Positions 27,390-36,262 of a stretch of DNA of 64,000 bases are shown here, piece after piece. Location: assembly GCA_015099395.1 (NCBI GenBank), contig AP024096.1, forward strand, positions 1,736,001 through 1,800,000, in the 5' to 3' direction. The position numbers and the translations under genes were made by a program. Every line of letters begins with the position of its first letter. Position 1 is the first letter of the stretch. Below the pieces are notes generated by a model, which searched no databases, had not been told where the DNA came from, and worked only from the letters and a program-made list of their open reading frames with translations. Source of the DNA: Ktedonobacteria bacterium brp13. GTDB lineage: Bacteria > Chloroflexota > Ktedonobacteria > Ktedonobacterales > Ktedonobacteraceae.

Positions 27390-27941
27390 ATGCCTGCGAA
27401 TAGCAAGCCACAGAGCGGCATATCCGACCAGAGTATTGTGCGTATTAAGCCGTGGGGTGAGGGTGACCTTGCCCTCCTAAAGAAACTGCTGGGTGATCCA
27501 GCGATGACCGAGTATCTTGGTGGCCCCGAGAGCGACGAACAGCTTGTCAAGCGCCAGGCCCGCTACGAGCGGCTCACGGAGGAGGGCAAGGGCCGGATGT
27601 TCAAGGTTGTCCATGAGGCCACGCGCGAGGCAGTCGGCTCAGTCGGTTACTGGGAGAGCACTCATCATGGAGAAGAGATCTATGAGATGGGGTGGTCGGT
27701 GCTTCCTGCGTTCCAGGGACAGGGTATCGCGGGCGCGGCGGTTGCCCAGGCTATTGCCATCGCCCAGTCGGACGGCAAGCATCGGTTTCTGCACGCTTTC
27801 CCATCCGTTGACAACCGATCATCGAATGCCCTCTGCCGGAAGTCGGGCTTCACCTTGGTCGAGGAATGCGAGTTCGAGTATCCGAAAGGCAGTTTCATGC
27901 GGTGCAATGACTGGTGTCTTGATCTCTTCGTGGACAACTAG
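27390..27941 (+). CDS. GNAT-family N-acetyltransferase (RimJ/RimL-like)
   Basis: A 183-residue enzyme expected to transfer acetyl from acetyl-CoA to an amine. The central part has GSVGYWESTHHGEEIYEMGW, then the acetyl-CoA loop VLPAFQGQGIAGAAV (Q/R-x-x-G-x-G/A) and the C-terminal SSNALCRKSGFTLV. An upstream in-frame ATG exists, but GGGAGA before ATG 27390 fits better. It stands alone between module B and the IS at 27962. The substrate is unknown; a resistance function is possible but not shown. Confidence 0.85.
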   Translation: MPANSKPQSGISDQSIVRIKPWGEGDLALLKKLLGDPAMTEYLGGPESDEQLVKRQARYERLTEEGKGRMFKVVHEATREAVGSVGYWESTHHGEEIYEMGWSVLPAFQGQGIAGAAVAQAIAIAQSDGKHRFLHAFPSVDNRSSNALCRKSGFTLVEECEFEYPKGSFMRCNDWCLDLFVDN

Positions 27942-27961
27942 ACAGCCGTAGCACTCAAAGC

Positions 27962-30208
27962 CCACGGATTGCGCAACGAGATAACACCTAGTGGCAGTCA
28001 AGCTTAAAAATGTGCCTCATTGAGGGAAAAGAACCAATATATTCCCATCAAGGAGGCACCTATGACCAGTATCGCCGACGAATCGGTAATTATCCAGAGC
28101 ACATCGGAGTCTGTTCCCTCAACTCCTTGCTGGTTTGGCGAAGTGGCGCTGATGGCAGCCTATCTTCGCAAACACGGCATCCTGACGAAGATCAGCGAGC
28201 ATGTACACTTTGCACGGCGGCGTTTCGGACACTATGAGGTGATCGATTTTGTAGCCGTGCTTTTCGGGTATGCCATCAGTGGCGAGCACACACTGGAAGA
28301 GTTTTACGAGAGACTCCGGCCATTCGCAGTCGCCTTCATGGCTGTATTTGAGCGTGATCGACTCCCCTCTCGTTCGGCGCTCTCCCGTTTTTTAGCGGCA
28401 CTGACACCCGAGCCAGTGGAAGCTTTACGCACACTTTTTCTCAACGATCTGCTGAAGCGGCGAGCAGACGTTGAGCCGCAGCCTTGTGGGCTGAGCGACC
28501 GCACAGGCAAACTCTGGAAAGTCTTCGATATTGACGGAACCCGTGAAGCGGCTCGGCAGCGAGCTTTACCAAAGGGTTCACCGTTGCCTCTTCCCCATCG
28601 TCGATTGGATGGGCTCTGTGCTCCAGGTTACACGGGCCGCAAACGAGGGGAAGTTGTGCGGACGCGCACGACCGTTTTGCAAGCGCATTCCTACCAGTGG
28701 CTCGGCTCGTTTGGCAATCGGGGCAACGGCGAGTACCGCAAGGAATTGCGCCGAGCGGTGGAGGCGATCCAATCGTATCTGCGGGCGCACCAGTTGAAAG
28801 ATTCGTGCGCACTGCTGCGGCTTGATGGTCTCTATGGAACAGGAGCGGTTTTGGCCGACCTGCTCGGGATGCCGTTCGTTATGCGTAGCAAAGCGTATGG
28901 GCTCCTGGATCTGCCTGTCGTGCAGACCCGCTTGTACTTGCCTGCCGATCAGCAGTTCACCTTACCGGAAAGTGCTCTGGTCCGCACGCTCTATGACTGC
29001 CCTGATGTGCCAGTGGGCCCCAACGGGCAACACTACCGCCTCGTGGTAGCCACGCATCTGAAAGGCTCGAAAAAGCAAAAAATTGGCGTTGAACGCGATG
29101 GGTTGATCTACGAGCTATTTTTGACGAAGATGCCGCAAGAAGCCTTTACGGCATCTGATGTGGTCGCATTGTATCTGCATCGTGGTTCTTTTGAAACGGC
29201 ACTCTCGGATGAAGAGCGCGAACAAGATCCCGATCGTTGGTGTTCTCATGCCGCCTGCGGACAAGAAGCCTGGCAGATCGTCTCGCAGTGGGTCTGGAAT
29301 CTGCGCCTGGAATTGGGACACCAGCTTGAGCCTGATCCGGTGCGTACCACCGAATTTGCTCCTGCTCTCCCGCCTGTGCACAAAGAGGCGACGAACTCGC
29401 CTTCTTCCTCTCAGGGGTATGGGCCAGCAGCCGTGGCTCTGCCCTGGAAAGCAGGCCGCTTCTCGGGTCAAGACTTTGCCCTTCAACCAGATGGGACGCT
29501 GCGCTGTCCGGCTGGCCAATCGCTGGTGGCGCATGAGCGGCGCGGAGAAGCTGACGGGAGCCTACGCGTGGTCTATGCGGCCAGCATCCGCAGTTGTCGT
29601 CCCTGCCCTCTCCGTGAACAGTGTCAATGGCAGGGCAGCACCACCGCCAAGCCTCGTCAGGTGAGTGTGCTGCTGCATCCCCTCGTCGTCGGTTCCGCAC
29701 CCCTGCTTTGGCGTGATTGGAGTCGTCGGCACCATCGAAGGGCGTGCAAGCAACTGCTGCGTTCCCAACGGGTGGAGGTGCAGGCAGAGCAGGGTCTCAC
29801 TGCTAACCCGGAGCCCGTGCCTGTGCTCCTGTCTCGTGCCCAGCGCGCACATTCTCGTCTTGACTTTCAAGAGCGGTTTGCTCGCAACGCGCGAGCCCCA
29901 ACAGCGAGCCGGGTGACAATCAGACTCTTCGGTGTCCCAGAAGGCTTTGCCACCTCTCTAGGTTTGGCGACCGCGTAACACCGTCTCGACGACCGTCGGA
30001 TTCTCTCTGCTCAGACTGGCTTGCTTCTCCGAGTGGAATCTCGTGGCTTTTTTTCTGGCTGTTCCTCAATTTCTCCCATCTTCTGCCCCTTTTTACCCTC
30101 CATCCCTCTGTTTCTACTTTCTCTCACAGGATCAACGTCCTGTCCTGCACGATTTTCGCTCATCAGATCAAGAGAAGCTCTTCAGCAATCTCGTTGCGCA
30201 ATTCGTGG
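27962..30208 (+). mobile_element. Large insertion sequence (copy 2), relative of 17703-20102
   Basis: Ends CCACGGATTGCGCAACGAGA (from 27962) and the inverse of CCACGAATTGCGCAACGAGA (to 30208) differ by one base from each other and by two or three from copy 1. No target duplication is visible (CAAAGC on the left, GATGTG on the right), so one side has changed since insertion. It holds one intact transposase gene. Confidence 0.8.
28062..29978 (+). CDS. IS transposase, DDE type with IS4-like signature (copy 2)
   Basis: A 638-residue relative of the transposase at 17876-19957 with the same order of blocks: FDIDGTREAARQRAL (Asp), LRLDGLYGTGAVL (Asp), YLHRGSFETALSDEE (Glu; the Lys of the usual YREK signature is Glu here) and a cysteine module (RCPAGQSL, CRPCPLREQCQ). 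AAGGAGG before ATG 28062 fixes the start. The protein-level difference from copy 1 is large (many substitutions and indels), so the two are separate arrivals or old siblings, not recent copies. Confidence 0.85.
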   Translation: MTSIADESVIIQSTSESVPSTPCWFGEVALMAAYLRKHGILTKISEHVHFARRRFGHYEVIDFVAVLFGYAISGEHTLEEFYERLRPFAVAFMAVFERDRLPSRSALSRFLAALTPEPVEALRTLFLNDLLKRRADVEPQPCGLSDRTGKLWKVFDIDGTREAARQRALPKGSPLPLPHRRLDGLCAPGYTGRKRGEVVRTRTTVLQAHSYQWLGSFGNRGNGEYRKELRRAVEAIQSYLRAHQLKDSCALLRLDGLYGTGAVLADLLGMPFVMRSKAYGLLDLPVVQTRLYLPADQQFTLPESALVRTLYDCPDVPVGPNGQHYRLVVATHLKGSKKQKIGVERDGLIYELFLTKMPQEAFTASDVVALYLHRGSFETALSDEEREQDPDRWCSHAACGQEAWQIVSQWVWNLRLELGHQLEPDPVRTTEFAPALPPVHKEATNSPSSSQGYGPAAVALPWKAGRFSGQDFALQPDGTLRCPAGQSLVAHERRGEADGSLRVVYAASIRSCRPCPLREQCQWQGSTTAKPRQVSVLLHPLVVGSAPLLWRDWSRRHHRRACKQLLRSQRVEVQAEQGLTANPEPVPVLLSRAQRAHSRLDFQERFARNARAPTASRVTIRLFGVPEGFATSLGLATA

Positions 30209-30413
30209 GATGTGAGAGCCTTTGTTCCTCATGAGTGCATATCTTCTTGGAGGTACTCTCAGCCATGTTCGCCTGATTCATCATTATTCTGAAATCTGAA
30301 GCATGCTTCTTGCTGCACCTCAGTTGAGGAAGGCAGCGTGTTTGGATGTCTGCGCGAGGCATCCTCTCGGATACACGAACCATGATGAAAACGACGAAAG
30401 AGAGTAGCATTCG
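29979..30413. other. IS right flank and upstream region of the kinase gene
   Basis: 29979-30208 is the non-coding right end of the IS. 30209-30413 must contain the promoter of the kinase gene; I see no clear operator or hairpin. Confidence 0.4.
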
Positions 30414-31760
30414 ATGAATCTTCCTGCAATCTATGAGTATTACGCCGTGATTCCTCACAGAACACAACCTGCCGTGCTCCTGCTGCATACCGAAAACGGA
30501 TGGTCCCTTCCTTTTTGGCAGACAACGACACTCCATTTTTGGCAAACCTGCGATCATATCAATCGAACGATTCAAGACCTGTTGGCGTTGCGCGTCATTA
30601 CCTTACGCTGTCTGTTCATCGACCAAGATACTCAGACAGGACACTTCATCAGAGTACATGAGCTTGAGAACAGAGATGAGCAATGGTTTCCTCCTGTCAA
30701 TGGTTCTTGGATTGGGTTCTCGGAATTCAAGACACTCCCGCTTACCCATCCGATGCAGAGAGAAGTACTTGAGGCTTGGTTCATAGAGCAAATCGAGGGC
30801 ATTCCTTTACAACGACGAGCCTGGGCGCGAGTAGGTTGGTTTGATGAAACAGCATATTGGGTTGTCGAGATACTACGAGGCCAAGATATTGTAGTGAGTG
30901 ACGTCGTGGAACAGATACGCACATGGGAGCGTTCGTGCCTCTTGCGGGTAGCTACTACTCTTGGACCGGTGTATTGCAAGGCCGTTCCTACCATGTTTCC
31001 CCACGAACTTCCACTTACTCAACATTTGGACGTCCACTATCCTCCCCATGCCCCCAAGGTGCTTGCAGTGAATCGCCAACGTAGTCTCTTGCTTCTGCGC
31101 GATTTCGGTGGGCCGAAACTTGGCGAACGAGCAGTCTTTGAATGGTGGGAAGAGGCCGTGCATACCTTTGCCACGCTTCAGCGAGAGACGGCAACGCGTG
31201 CGGATTCCCTGATTGCAATGGGGTGCCCTTCTCGCACTCTTGATGACTTGACAGATGATATCAGAACCTTGCTGGCTGACACAGAGGTTTTGTTTGTAGG
31301 GGGAAAAGGTCTCACCAGCCCAGAGATTGCCACATTGCGCGCTCATCTGCCACACTTTCTGAACCTTTGCCAAGAGCTGAGAACATATCAGCTCCCCTAC
31401 GCGCTGGAGCATGGTGATTTCGGCCCTACGAATGTTGCTTGGGTTGAACAGAGGCCACTGTTTTTCGATTGGTCAGATAGCTCAGTCGCACATCCCTTTT
31501 TCAGTATGTGCTTCTTTCCTAAAGAAATGGAAACCTCCTTCCCTGATACTCCTGATTGGCAAATGCGCCAACGGTCTGCCTACTTGAGACCATGGATGCG
31601 CTATGAGTCGTTGGAACGCTTGACCAGAGCGTTCGAGATTGCCCAACGTCTCGCGCCTTTGCATCACGCAAGTCGATATCATCGTTTTATCTTGCCTCAC
31701 ATGGAAGCGAAGTGGGAAATGGCATTGATGATTCCCGCCTACCTGCGCTGCCTGCTGTAA
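30414..31760 (+). CDS. Aminoglycoside-phosphotransferase-like kinase with N-terminal NUDIX-like region
   Basis: A 448-residue protein. The C-terminal half is an APH/choline-kinase-fold domain with the catalytic loop EHGDFGPTNV (His-Gly-Asp and Asn), and the metal-binding strand FFDWSDSS where DFG is replaced by DWSD, as usual in this superfamily. Upstream is the nucleotide-lobe strand SLLLLRDFGG. The first 150 residues (YYAVIPHRTQPAVLLLHTEN, LPFWQT) resemble the substrate-binding start of NUDIX-type folds but no complete Nudix box is present. It would phosphorylate a small alcohol; the substrate is not predictable. A strong terminator follows 18 bp after the stop. Confidence 0.75.
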   Translation: MNLPAIYEYYAVIPHRTQPAVLLLHTENGWSLPFWQTTTLHFWQTCDHINRTIQDLLALRVITLRCLFIDQDTQTGHFIRVHELENRDEQWFPPVNGSWIGFSEFKTLPLTHPMQREVLEAWFIEQIEGIPLQRRAWARVGWFDETAYWVVEILRGQDIVVSDVVEQIRTWERSCLLRVATTLGPVYCKAVPTMFPHELPLTQHLDVHYPPHAPKVLAVNRQRSLLLLRDFGGPKLGERAVFEWWEEAVHTFATLQRETATRADSLIAMGCPSRTLDDLTDDIRTLLADTEVLFVGGKGLTSPEIATLRAHLPHFLNLCQELRTYQLPYALEHGDFGPTNVAWVEQRPLFFDWSDSSVAHPFFSMCFFPKEMETSFPDTPDWQMRQRSAYLRPWMRYESLERLTRAFEIAQRLAPLHHASRYHRFILPHMEAKWEMALMIPAYLRCLL

Positions 31761-31778
31761 ACAGGCAAAAGAGCATAT

Positions 31779-31820
31779 ACCGTTTCAGATCGCAGTTTTT
31801 GTGGTCTGAAACGGTGTTTC
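31779..31820 (+). terminator. Rho-independent-type terminator of the kinase gene
   Basis: ACCGTTTCAGA (31779-31789) pairs with TCTGAAACGGT (31805-31815), an 11-bp perfect stem with a 15-base loop, followed by GTTTCTT. It lies 18 bp after the stop codon at 31760. Confidence 0.75.
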
Positions 31821-32216
31821 TTGAGGGAACACTATCGAAGCCATTACGTGTGGTCATGAATGTCATTGGCAGATGTGTGTCATGCCTCCATCAAAGCTGA
31901 CTGAGTATGAAATTGAGCACAAATATCAGTTACTCCACGAAACCGTGGGCAGATCCACTCTTCACCTTATTTACCATTTAGCTCATACGTATAAGGGCTT
32001 CATGGTCAGGAAATGCCCTCTACTTTTGTTAGTTTTCCCTGTTTATGGCCTTATGGCATGTTACATAACAGATTCAATATCGTTGTATATATATGTACAA
32101 TATAGAGCATATCTACGCTTAAAGTAAGCCTATAGATGCAGAATTCTATTTTACTTTCATCATTTGAAGGCCTGCATCACAGAGCTCATCGTCTCTTTCT
32201 CGAAAGGAATATTGCT
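31821..32216. other. Gap upstream of the methyltransferase gene
   Basis: About 400 bp with no supported gene. A/T-rich stretch 32060-32110 (TTGTATATATATGTACAATA, itself a near-palindrome) may include the promoter of the methyltransferase gene. Confidence 0.35.
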
Positions 32217-33125
32217 ATGAATCGTCGTCAGTGGCCTTTGTTTCGCCGCCGTCATACTCTTCATCTGGACCAGGCACCGGCACCGCAACCCGCGAGTCCT
32301 ATCTCTGTCGATGGTCGTGCACACTTGATCAATACGCCGTATTTCTTACCCAAGGATGCTGAAGAAGATGCTCGTCTGAATTTTCAACACCGTGCGCTCT
32401 ATGCTGCCATGGGCAACCACTACCTTGCGCCGATCAAACCCGAGACGGACACGATCCTAGATGTTGGTACCGGCACTGGTATCTGGCCGGTTGAGATGAG
32501 CCGCATCTTTCCACAGGCACACATTATTGGCCTTGATGTGTCATCCTCGTCTTTTCAAGACGCATCAACAGCAGCATACACGTTCATCCTCGGGGATGTC
32601 TTGAAGGGGCTCCCATTCCCAGAGAAACAGTTTGAGTTTGTCCATCAACGGCTGCTGGTTGCAGCTATCCCCACGGCAAACTGGTCCACGGTCATCAACG
32701 AACTTATCCGCGTGACGCGTCCTGGTGGATGGATAGAGGTCCTGGAGATTGGTGTCACGATCAAGCATGCCGGGTCAGAAACGGCGCGGCTCCTCGCGTG
32801 GATGGGGGACCGCAGCAAAGAGCGCGGTTTTGATATGGGGATGGTGTCGCAGCTGGGCCAGTTGCTCATCGAGACTGGGGTACAGGATGTCGAGATCCAC
32901 CACATCCCTGCACCGTTAGGAGACTGGGGTGGCCATGTCGGGTCGATGCTCAAGGCGAACGTGTTGAGTGCCTTCAACGCGCTGAAAGGTGCCTATTGTA
33001 CCCAGGCAAATATGAGTCCGGAGCAATTTGATGCCTGGGTCCAGGACGTCGCCGAGGAATGGGAGACGTTTCACGCTTCCTATGTTTTCCACGCTGCCTA
33101 TGGAAGAAGAGCACCAAGCGCATGA
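32217..33125 (+). CDS. Class I SAM-dependent methyltransferase
   Basis: A roughly 302-residue enzyme. Motif I is ILDVGTGTGIWPVEM, followed by an acidic end of beta-2 in IGLDVSS, and motif post-III RVTRPGGWIEVLE, as in UbiE/LaeA-like methyltransferases. The frame opens 27 codons earlier, but AAAGGA eight bases before ATG 32217 is the better start. Its stop overlaps the ATG of the next gene (ATGA), so the two are coupled. The acceptor molecule is unknown. LaeA-like relatives in fungi and bacteria often act in secondary metabolism, but no biosynthetic genes are near. Confidence 0.85.
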   Translation: MNRRQWPLFRRRHTLHLDQAPAPQPASPISVDGRAHLINTPYFLPKDAEEDARLNFQHRALYAAMGNHYLAPIKPETDTILDVGTGTGIWPVEMSRIFPQAHIIGLDVSSSSFQDASTAAYTFILGDVLKGLPFPEKQFEFVHQRLLVAAIPTANWSTVINELIRVTRPGGWIEVLEIGVTIKHAGSETARLLAWMGDRSKERGFDMGMVSQLGQLLIETGVQDVEIHHIPAPLGDWGGHVGSMLKANVLSAFNALKGAYCTQANMSPEQFDAWVQDVAEEWETFHASYVFHAAYGRRAPSA

Positions 33126-33469
33126 ACAGCTCACCGCCTCCACTCAGCCTCAGTATCACGTACAAGCAAGCGCAACGCTTGACGCACTATATCCAGATAT
33201 TCCGTCGTTTTGCCTGGGAAAACATTGAGCCAACAGCAGAGCGCAATGCCGAGCTCCGAGCTCTGCAGGCGCTCCATGGAAGGATCATGAGCAAGATGGA
33301 TCAACACAACGAGAGTATCACTCTATCTATCATGCCTGATGAGCGTCTTGCAATGAAGATGATGATCAGTCATGTACTCGGTCGCTACCAGGTGAGTGCA
33401 GCGACCAGGGAACGCACCCTTGCAATCGCGGACCTTACTGCATTGAAGTCCTTTCTAGATGGCAACTAA
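33122..33469 (+). CDS. Hypothetical protein coupled to the methyltransferase
   Basis: A 115-residue product whose ATG overlaps the stop of the methyltransferase gene by four bases. It is mainly helical (RLTHYIQIFRRFAWENIEP, AERNAELRALQALHGRIM). No domain is recognised. The overlap suggests a partner or regulator of the methyltransferase. Confidence 0.6.
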   Translation: MNSSPPPLSLSITYKQAQRLTHYIQIFRRFAWENIEPTAERNAELRALQALHGRIMSKMDQHNESITLSIMPDERLAMKMMISHVLGRYQVSAATRERTLAIADLTALKSFLDGN

Positions 33470-33487
33470 TGGATGTATGACCGTAAA

Positions 33488-33548
33488 TTTGGGAAAGAAG
33501 CTGGTGATTTCTTTGCCATTACGCTGTTGAAAGCCTCTCTCCTTCTTT
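33488..33548. repeat. Second copy of a 60-bp dispersed sequence
   Basis: GGGAAAGAAGCTGGTGATTT and what follows match 763-822 in the first element at about nine bases in ten. Both copies may be remains of the same unknown mobile sequence. This copy ends where the IS6 element begins. Confidence 0.5.
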
Positions 33549-33550
33549 CG

Positions 33551-34409
33551 GGTATTGTCAACTTATCGAAAGAATGGAAGAGCTTGTAAAAAAAGGACGA
33601 GGAAAAGAAAAGAAGCAGAAGAAGAGGAGTGGACAATGCAGTGTTATGCCGCAGTTTTTGTTTCGGTGACCTCATTCCAGGTCTGGAATCGGGTCTATAA
33701 AAGGGCACGGTATTCCCCAGCACTCAGACGGTGTCTTCGCGGTTGAAAATGTCCCGAGATCGGACCGAAGGCGGAAAGAAAGCGTTGCGCGTGTTTGGCT
33801 GATTTGAAGCGCCGCATGTTCTTCTCACGCAGCCGTGTGGGTTGGTGCGAGTTTTCCGCTCGGTTGTTCAAGCCTTTGTGTTGCCGATGCTCCACGCCTG
33901 GCAAGACCTCGCGTTTCGCTGCTCCGTAACTTTTCAGTTTATCGGTGATGATCACCCGTGGCACGTATTGAAGCCCTTTGAGGAGCTTGCGAAAAAATCG
34001 CTTGGCCGCGTGTGTGTTGCGTCGGCCCTGCACCAAAATATCAAGCACGTTGCCATCCTGATCCACCGCTCTCCAAAGATAGTGCGTTTTCCCGTTGATC
34101 TTCAGGTACACTTCATCCAGATGCCATTTGTCACCACAGCGAGGGCGACGACGGCGCCACTCGTTGGCGTAGGTCTGTCCAAACTTCAAACACCATTGCC
34201 GAACCGTTTCATAGGTGACGACGATTCCACGCTGGGCAAGAAGCTCTTCAACATCACGAAAACTGAGCGAGAAGCGGAAATACAGCCAGACGGCGTGGCT
34301 AATGATTTCAGGCGGAAAGCGGAAACCTTTGTAGTTGGGGGTAAGAGTGTTCGTTTTCATGAGGCTATTCTAGCATATTGTTCAGCTACGTTGCCAAGTT
34401 GACAATACC
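33551..34409 (-). mobile_element. IS6-family insertion sequence
   Basis: Perfect 14-bp terminal inverted repeats GGTATTGTCAACTT (33551-33564 and inverse 34396-34409) enclose one transposase gene; total length 859 bp, normal for IS6. The 8-bp flanks (TTCTTTCG and TTTAGAAG) do not match, so no target duplication remains; IS6 elements often lose it through replicative deletion or inversion. Confidence 0.85.
33695..34360 (-). CDS. IS6-family transposase
   Basis: A 221-residue DDE transposase. N-terminal HTH region (SLSFRDVEELLAQRGIVVTY), then KWHLDEVYLKINGK (first Asp), VIITDKLKSYGAAKRE (second Asp) and NNRAENSHQPTRLREK (Glu), the typical IS240/IS26-like blocks. Length is normal and the frame is intact. 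IS6 elements act by replicative transposition and can delete or join neighbouring DNA, which may have shaped the left edge of the sulfatase locus just beyond it. Confidence 0.92.
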   Translation of the reverse strand: MKTNTLTPNYKGFRFPPEIISHAVWLYFRFSLSFRDVEELLAQRGIVVTYETVRQWCLKFGQTYANEWRRRRPRCGDKWHLDEVYLKINGKTHYLWRAVDQDGNVLDILVQGRRNTHAAKRFFRKLLKGLQYVPRVIITDKLKSYGAAKREVLPGVEHRQHKGLNNRAENSHQPTRLREKNMRRFKSAKHAQRFLSAFGPISGHFQPRRHRLSAGEYRALL

Positions 34410-34509
34410 TTTAGAAGTGCTTGAAGTGAGATTGTGCTCCCGCTAGAGCTATCTGTAACCTGGCGAGAGCACAATGTTTGTAGAATTTTTTTCAGAGCAT
34501 CGGTAATCG

Positions 34510-35940
34510 TTACGCTTTGATATCACTGCTTGGCTTATATCCATGGGCTACAGATACACCTGACAACTGGCTACGCTGACGCAGATCGGCCTCAATTGTT
34601 TCCAAGCTTCTACCCTTCGTTTCGGGTACCAGGCCAAGTACAAAGAAGAAGGCGATGATGCCTATTCCGGCAAAAGTGAGAAAGGCAATGCCAATTCCAG
34701 CGGAAGCCAGAAGGATAGGAAAAATTAAGCCAACTAGGAAATTTGCTAACCAGTTGAAGACCATGACTAGACCCATGGCCGAGCCTCGAATGCCGAGTGG
34801 CAATAGTTCAGAGATCACAATTCTCACACAAACGCCCCAACTCATTCCGAATGAGACCACAAATAAAAGCAGACAGAGTAATGTCACCACGGCCACTATG
34901 CTGCTACCATGGGGGAAGATTAGCGTTGTGATACCTAGAATTATCATCACCACTACCATACCAACACAGCCTAGGAGCAGCAGGCGTTTGCGACCTACAC
35001 GGTCAATTATAGATAAGGAGATCACCGTTACGACTACATTTATAGCACCGATACCAATATTTGCTATTATCGATGCAGTCTGTCCAAAACCTACCGCGAC
35101 GAGCATTGTAGGTGCATAGTAGATGATCGAGTTAATGCCCATAAATTGTGTCAGGATTGCAACACCGAGGGTGGCAATCAGTACCAAGCGCAGGCCAGGA
35201 CCAGTCAGTTCACGTAGCGCCGCTCCCAAACTACGTTTTACCTGTTGTGCCTCCATCATTTCAATTTCTTGGAGTTCTACTTCAGGCTGAGCACGCCCCA
35301 TACGGCGTAGTACTGTCGCGGCTTCCGTATTTCTCCCTTTTTTGACCAGCCAGCGAGGACTCTCTGGTAGAAAGAAAAGTCCCAGTAGTAGGATCGCCGA
35401 AGGAACAAATCCCAGTCCAATCATCCAGCGCCAAGCTGAGCTAGGAGAAAGGACATAATCAACTATGTAGGAGATCAGGATACCACTGACGACCATTAAT
35501 TGGCCCAATGCGGTGATTTTACCACGATGTTCGGTCGGCGCAAGCTCGGCCAGATAGACCATTACGACCACCGCTGAGGCACCTACACCAAGCCCCATCA
35601 CACAGCGGAAGAAGATAAGCCAGCTTACGTCAGGTGAAAATGCGCATCCAAGTGCACCCAATGCAAAAATTGCGGCCATTACCTTGAGCACTGGACGTCT
35701 GCCGAAACGATCAGAGAGCATACCTGCACATCCCACACCAACGGCAGCAGCGAGTAAGAGTGAGCTTACTACCCAGCCCTGCAGTGCTGGACTCAAGTTC
35801 CATTCTTTCTTAATGAAAAGTAGTGCTACTCCGATAACACCTGAGTCGAACCCGAACATGAGCTCCCCAAGTGCACCAAAAAAATAGACCATGATTATAA
35901 AGCGCCTTCCAGCATCTGAAGGCGATTGGGGCTGGTTCAT
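34510..35940 (-). CDS. MFS sugar porter (block A)
   Basis: A 476-residue, 12-helix major facilitator of the sugar porter family. Marks are DRFGRRP in loop 2-3, RWMIGLG, PESPRWLVKKGR after helix 6, QFMGINSIIYY in helix 7, DRVGRKRLL in loop 8-9 and PETKGRSLE after helix 12. GGAGG before ATG 35940 sets the start. It is last in the minus-strand group DUF4432 - sulfatase - DUF1450-like - MFS. Context suggests import of a sulfated or desulfated sugar, probably by proton symport. A very similar but dead gene is at 42.9-43.7 kb. Confidence 0.9.
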   Translation of the reverse strand: MNQPQSPSDAGRRFIIMVYFFGALGELMFGFDSGVIGVALLFIKKEWNLSPALQGWVVSSLLLAAAVGVGCAGMLSDRFGRRPVLKVMAAIFALGALGCAFSPDVSWLIFFRCVMGLGVGASAVVVMVYLAELAPTEHRGKITALGQLMVVSGILISYIVDYVLSPSSAWRWMIGLGFVPSAILLLGLFFLPESPRWLVKKGRNTEAATVLRRMGRAQPEVELQEIEMMEAQQVKRSLGAALRELTGPGLRLVLIATLGVAILTQFMGINSIIYYAPTMLVAVGFGQTASIIANIGIGAINVVVTVISLSIIDRVGRKRLLLLGCVGMVVVMIILGITTLIFPHGSSIVAVVTLLCLLLFVVSFGMSWGVCVRIVISELLPLGIRGSAMGLVMVFNWLANFLVGLIFPILLASAGIGIAFLTFAGIGIIAFFFVLGLVPETKGRSLETIEADLRQRSQLSGVSVAHGYKPSSDIKA

Positions 35941-36026
35941 AAAATAGACCTCCTCCACAAATATTTGAATCTTAATTTCGATAAATTATGCGTTTATCCT
36001 GGTGTATTTGTATTCCAAATACTTAC

Positions 36027-36260
36027 CTACTCTTCATGCAGTGCGGATGAGCTATCATCATGTAACAGAACAGGTCTGCCATCGATTTCAGCGCACAGTC
36101 CAAGGGTACAAGGATAGCAATGTCCAAAACACTTAACTTTGTCTATGGTTGTTTCAGTATTATTCATGTCAATCCCGCACGATCTTATGTATTCTTGCAG
36201 ATCGGAGACTGTGTCTGGTAGGTATAAATCCAGATTTGTCAGACATACACGAATATGCAT
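36027..36260 (-). CDS. Small DUF1450-like cysteine protein (block A)
   Basis: A 77-residue protein beginning MHIRVCLTNLDLYL. Conserved cysteines lie in RVCLTN, RSCGID and CFGHCYPC, followed by LCAEIDGRPVLLH, which is the pattern of the YuzB/DUF1450 family (C..N, CL.YCG.C, FA.V.G). The cysteine pattern suggests a thioredoxin-fold or metal-binding protein; its function is unknown. AAGGGAG precedes the ATG, two bases after the sulfatase stop, so it is coupled to that gene. A paralogue stands in the same relation to a second sulfatase at 45244-45477, so the pairing is conserved. Confidence 0.7.
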   Translation of the reverse strand: MHIRVCLTNLDLYLPDTVSDLQEYIRSCGIDMNNTETTIDKVKCFGHCYPCTLGLCAEIDGRPVLLHDDSSSALHEE

Positions 36261-36262
36261 TT

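Noticed and set aside
29979..30230. Possible small gene after the second large IS transposase (30021-30215)
   Set aside because: It spans the terminal inverted repeat of the IS and has no domain or ribosome-binding site.
31873..32127. 84-codon frame upstream of the methyltransferase
   Set aside because: Low-complexity C terminus and no ribosome-binding site; likely chance.
33059..33121. Longer upstream start for the small gene after the methyltransferase
   Set aside because: The extra codons lie within the methyltransferase reading frame; the ATGA overlap at 33122 is the natural coupled start.
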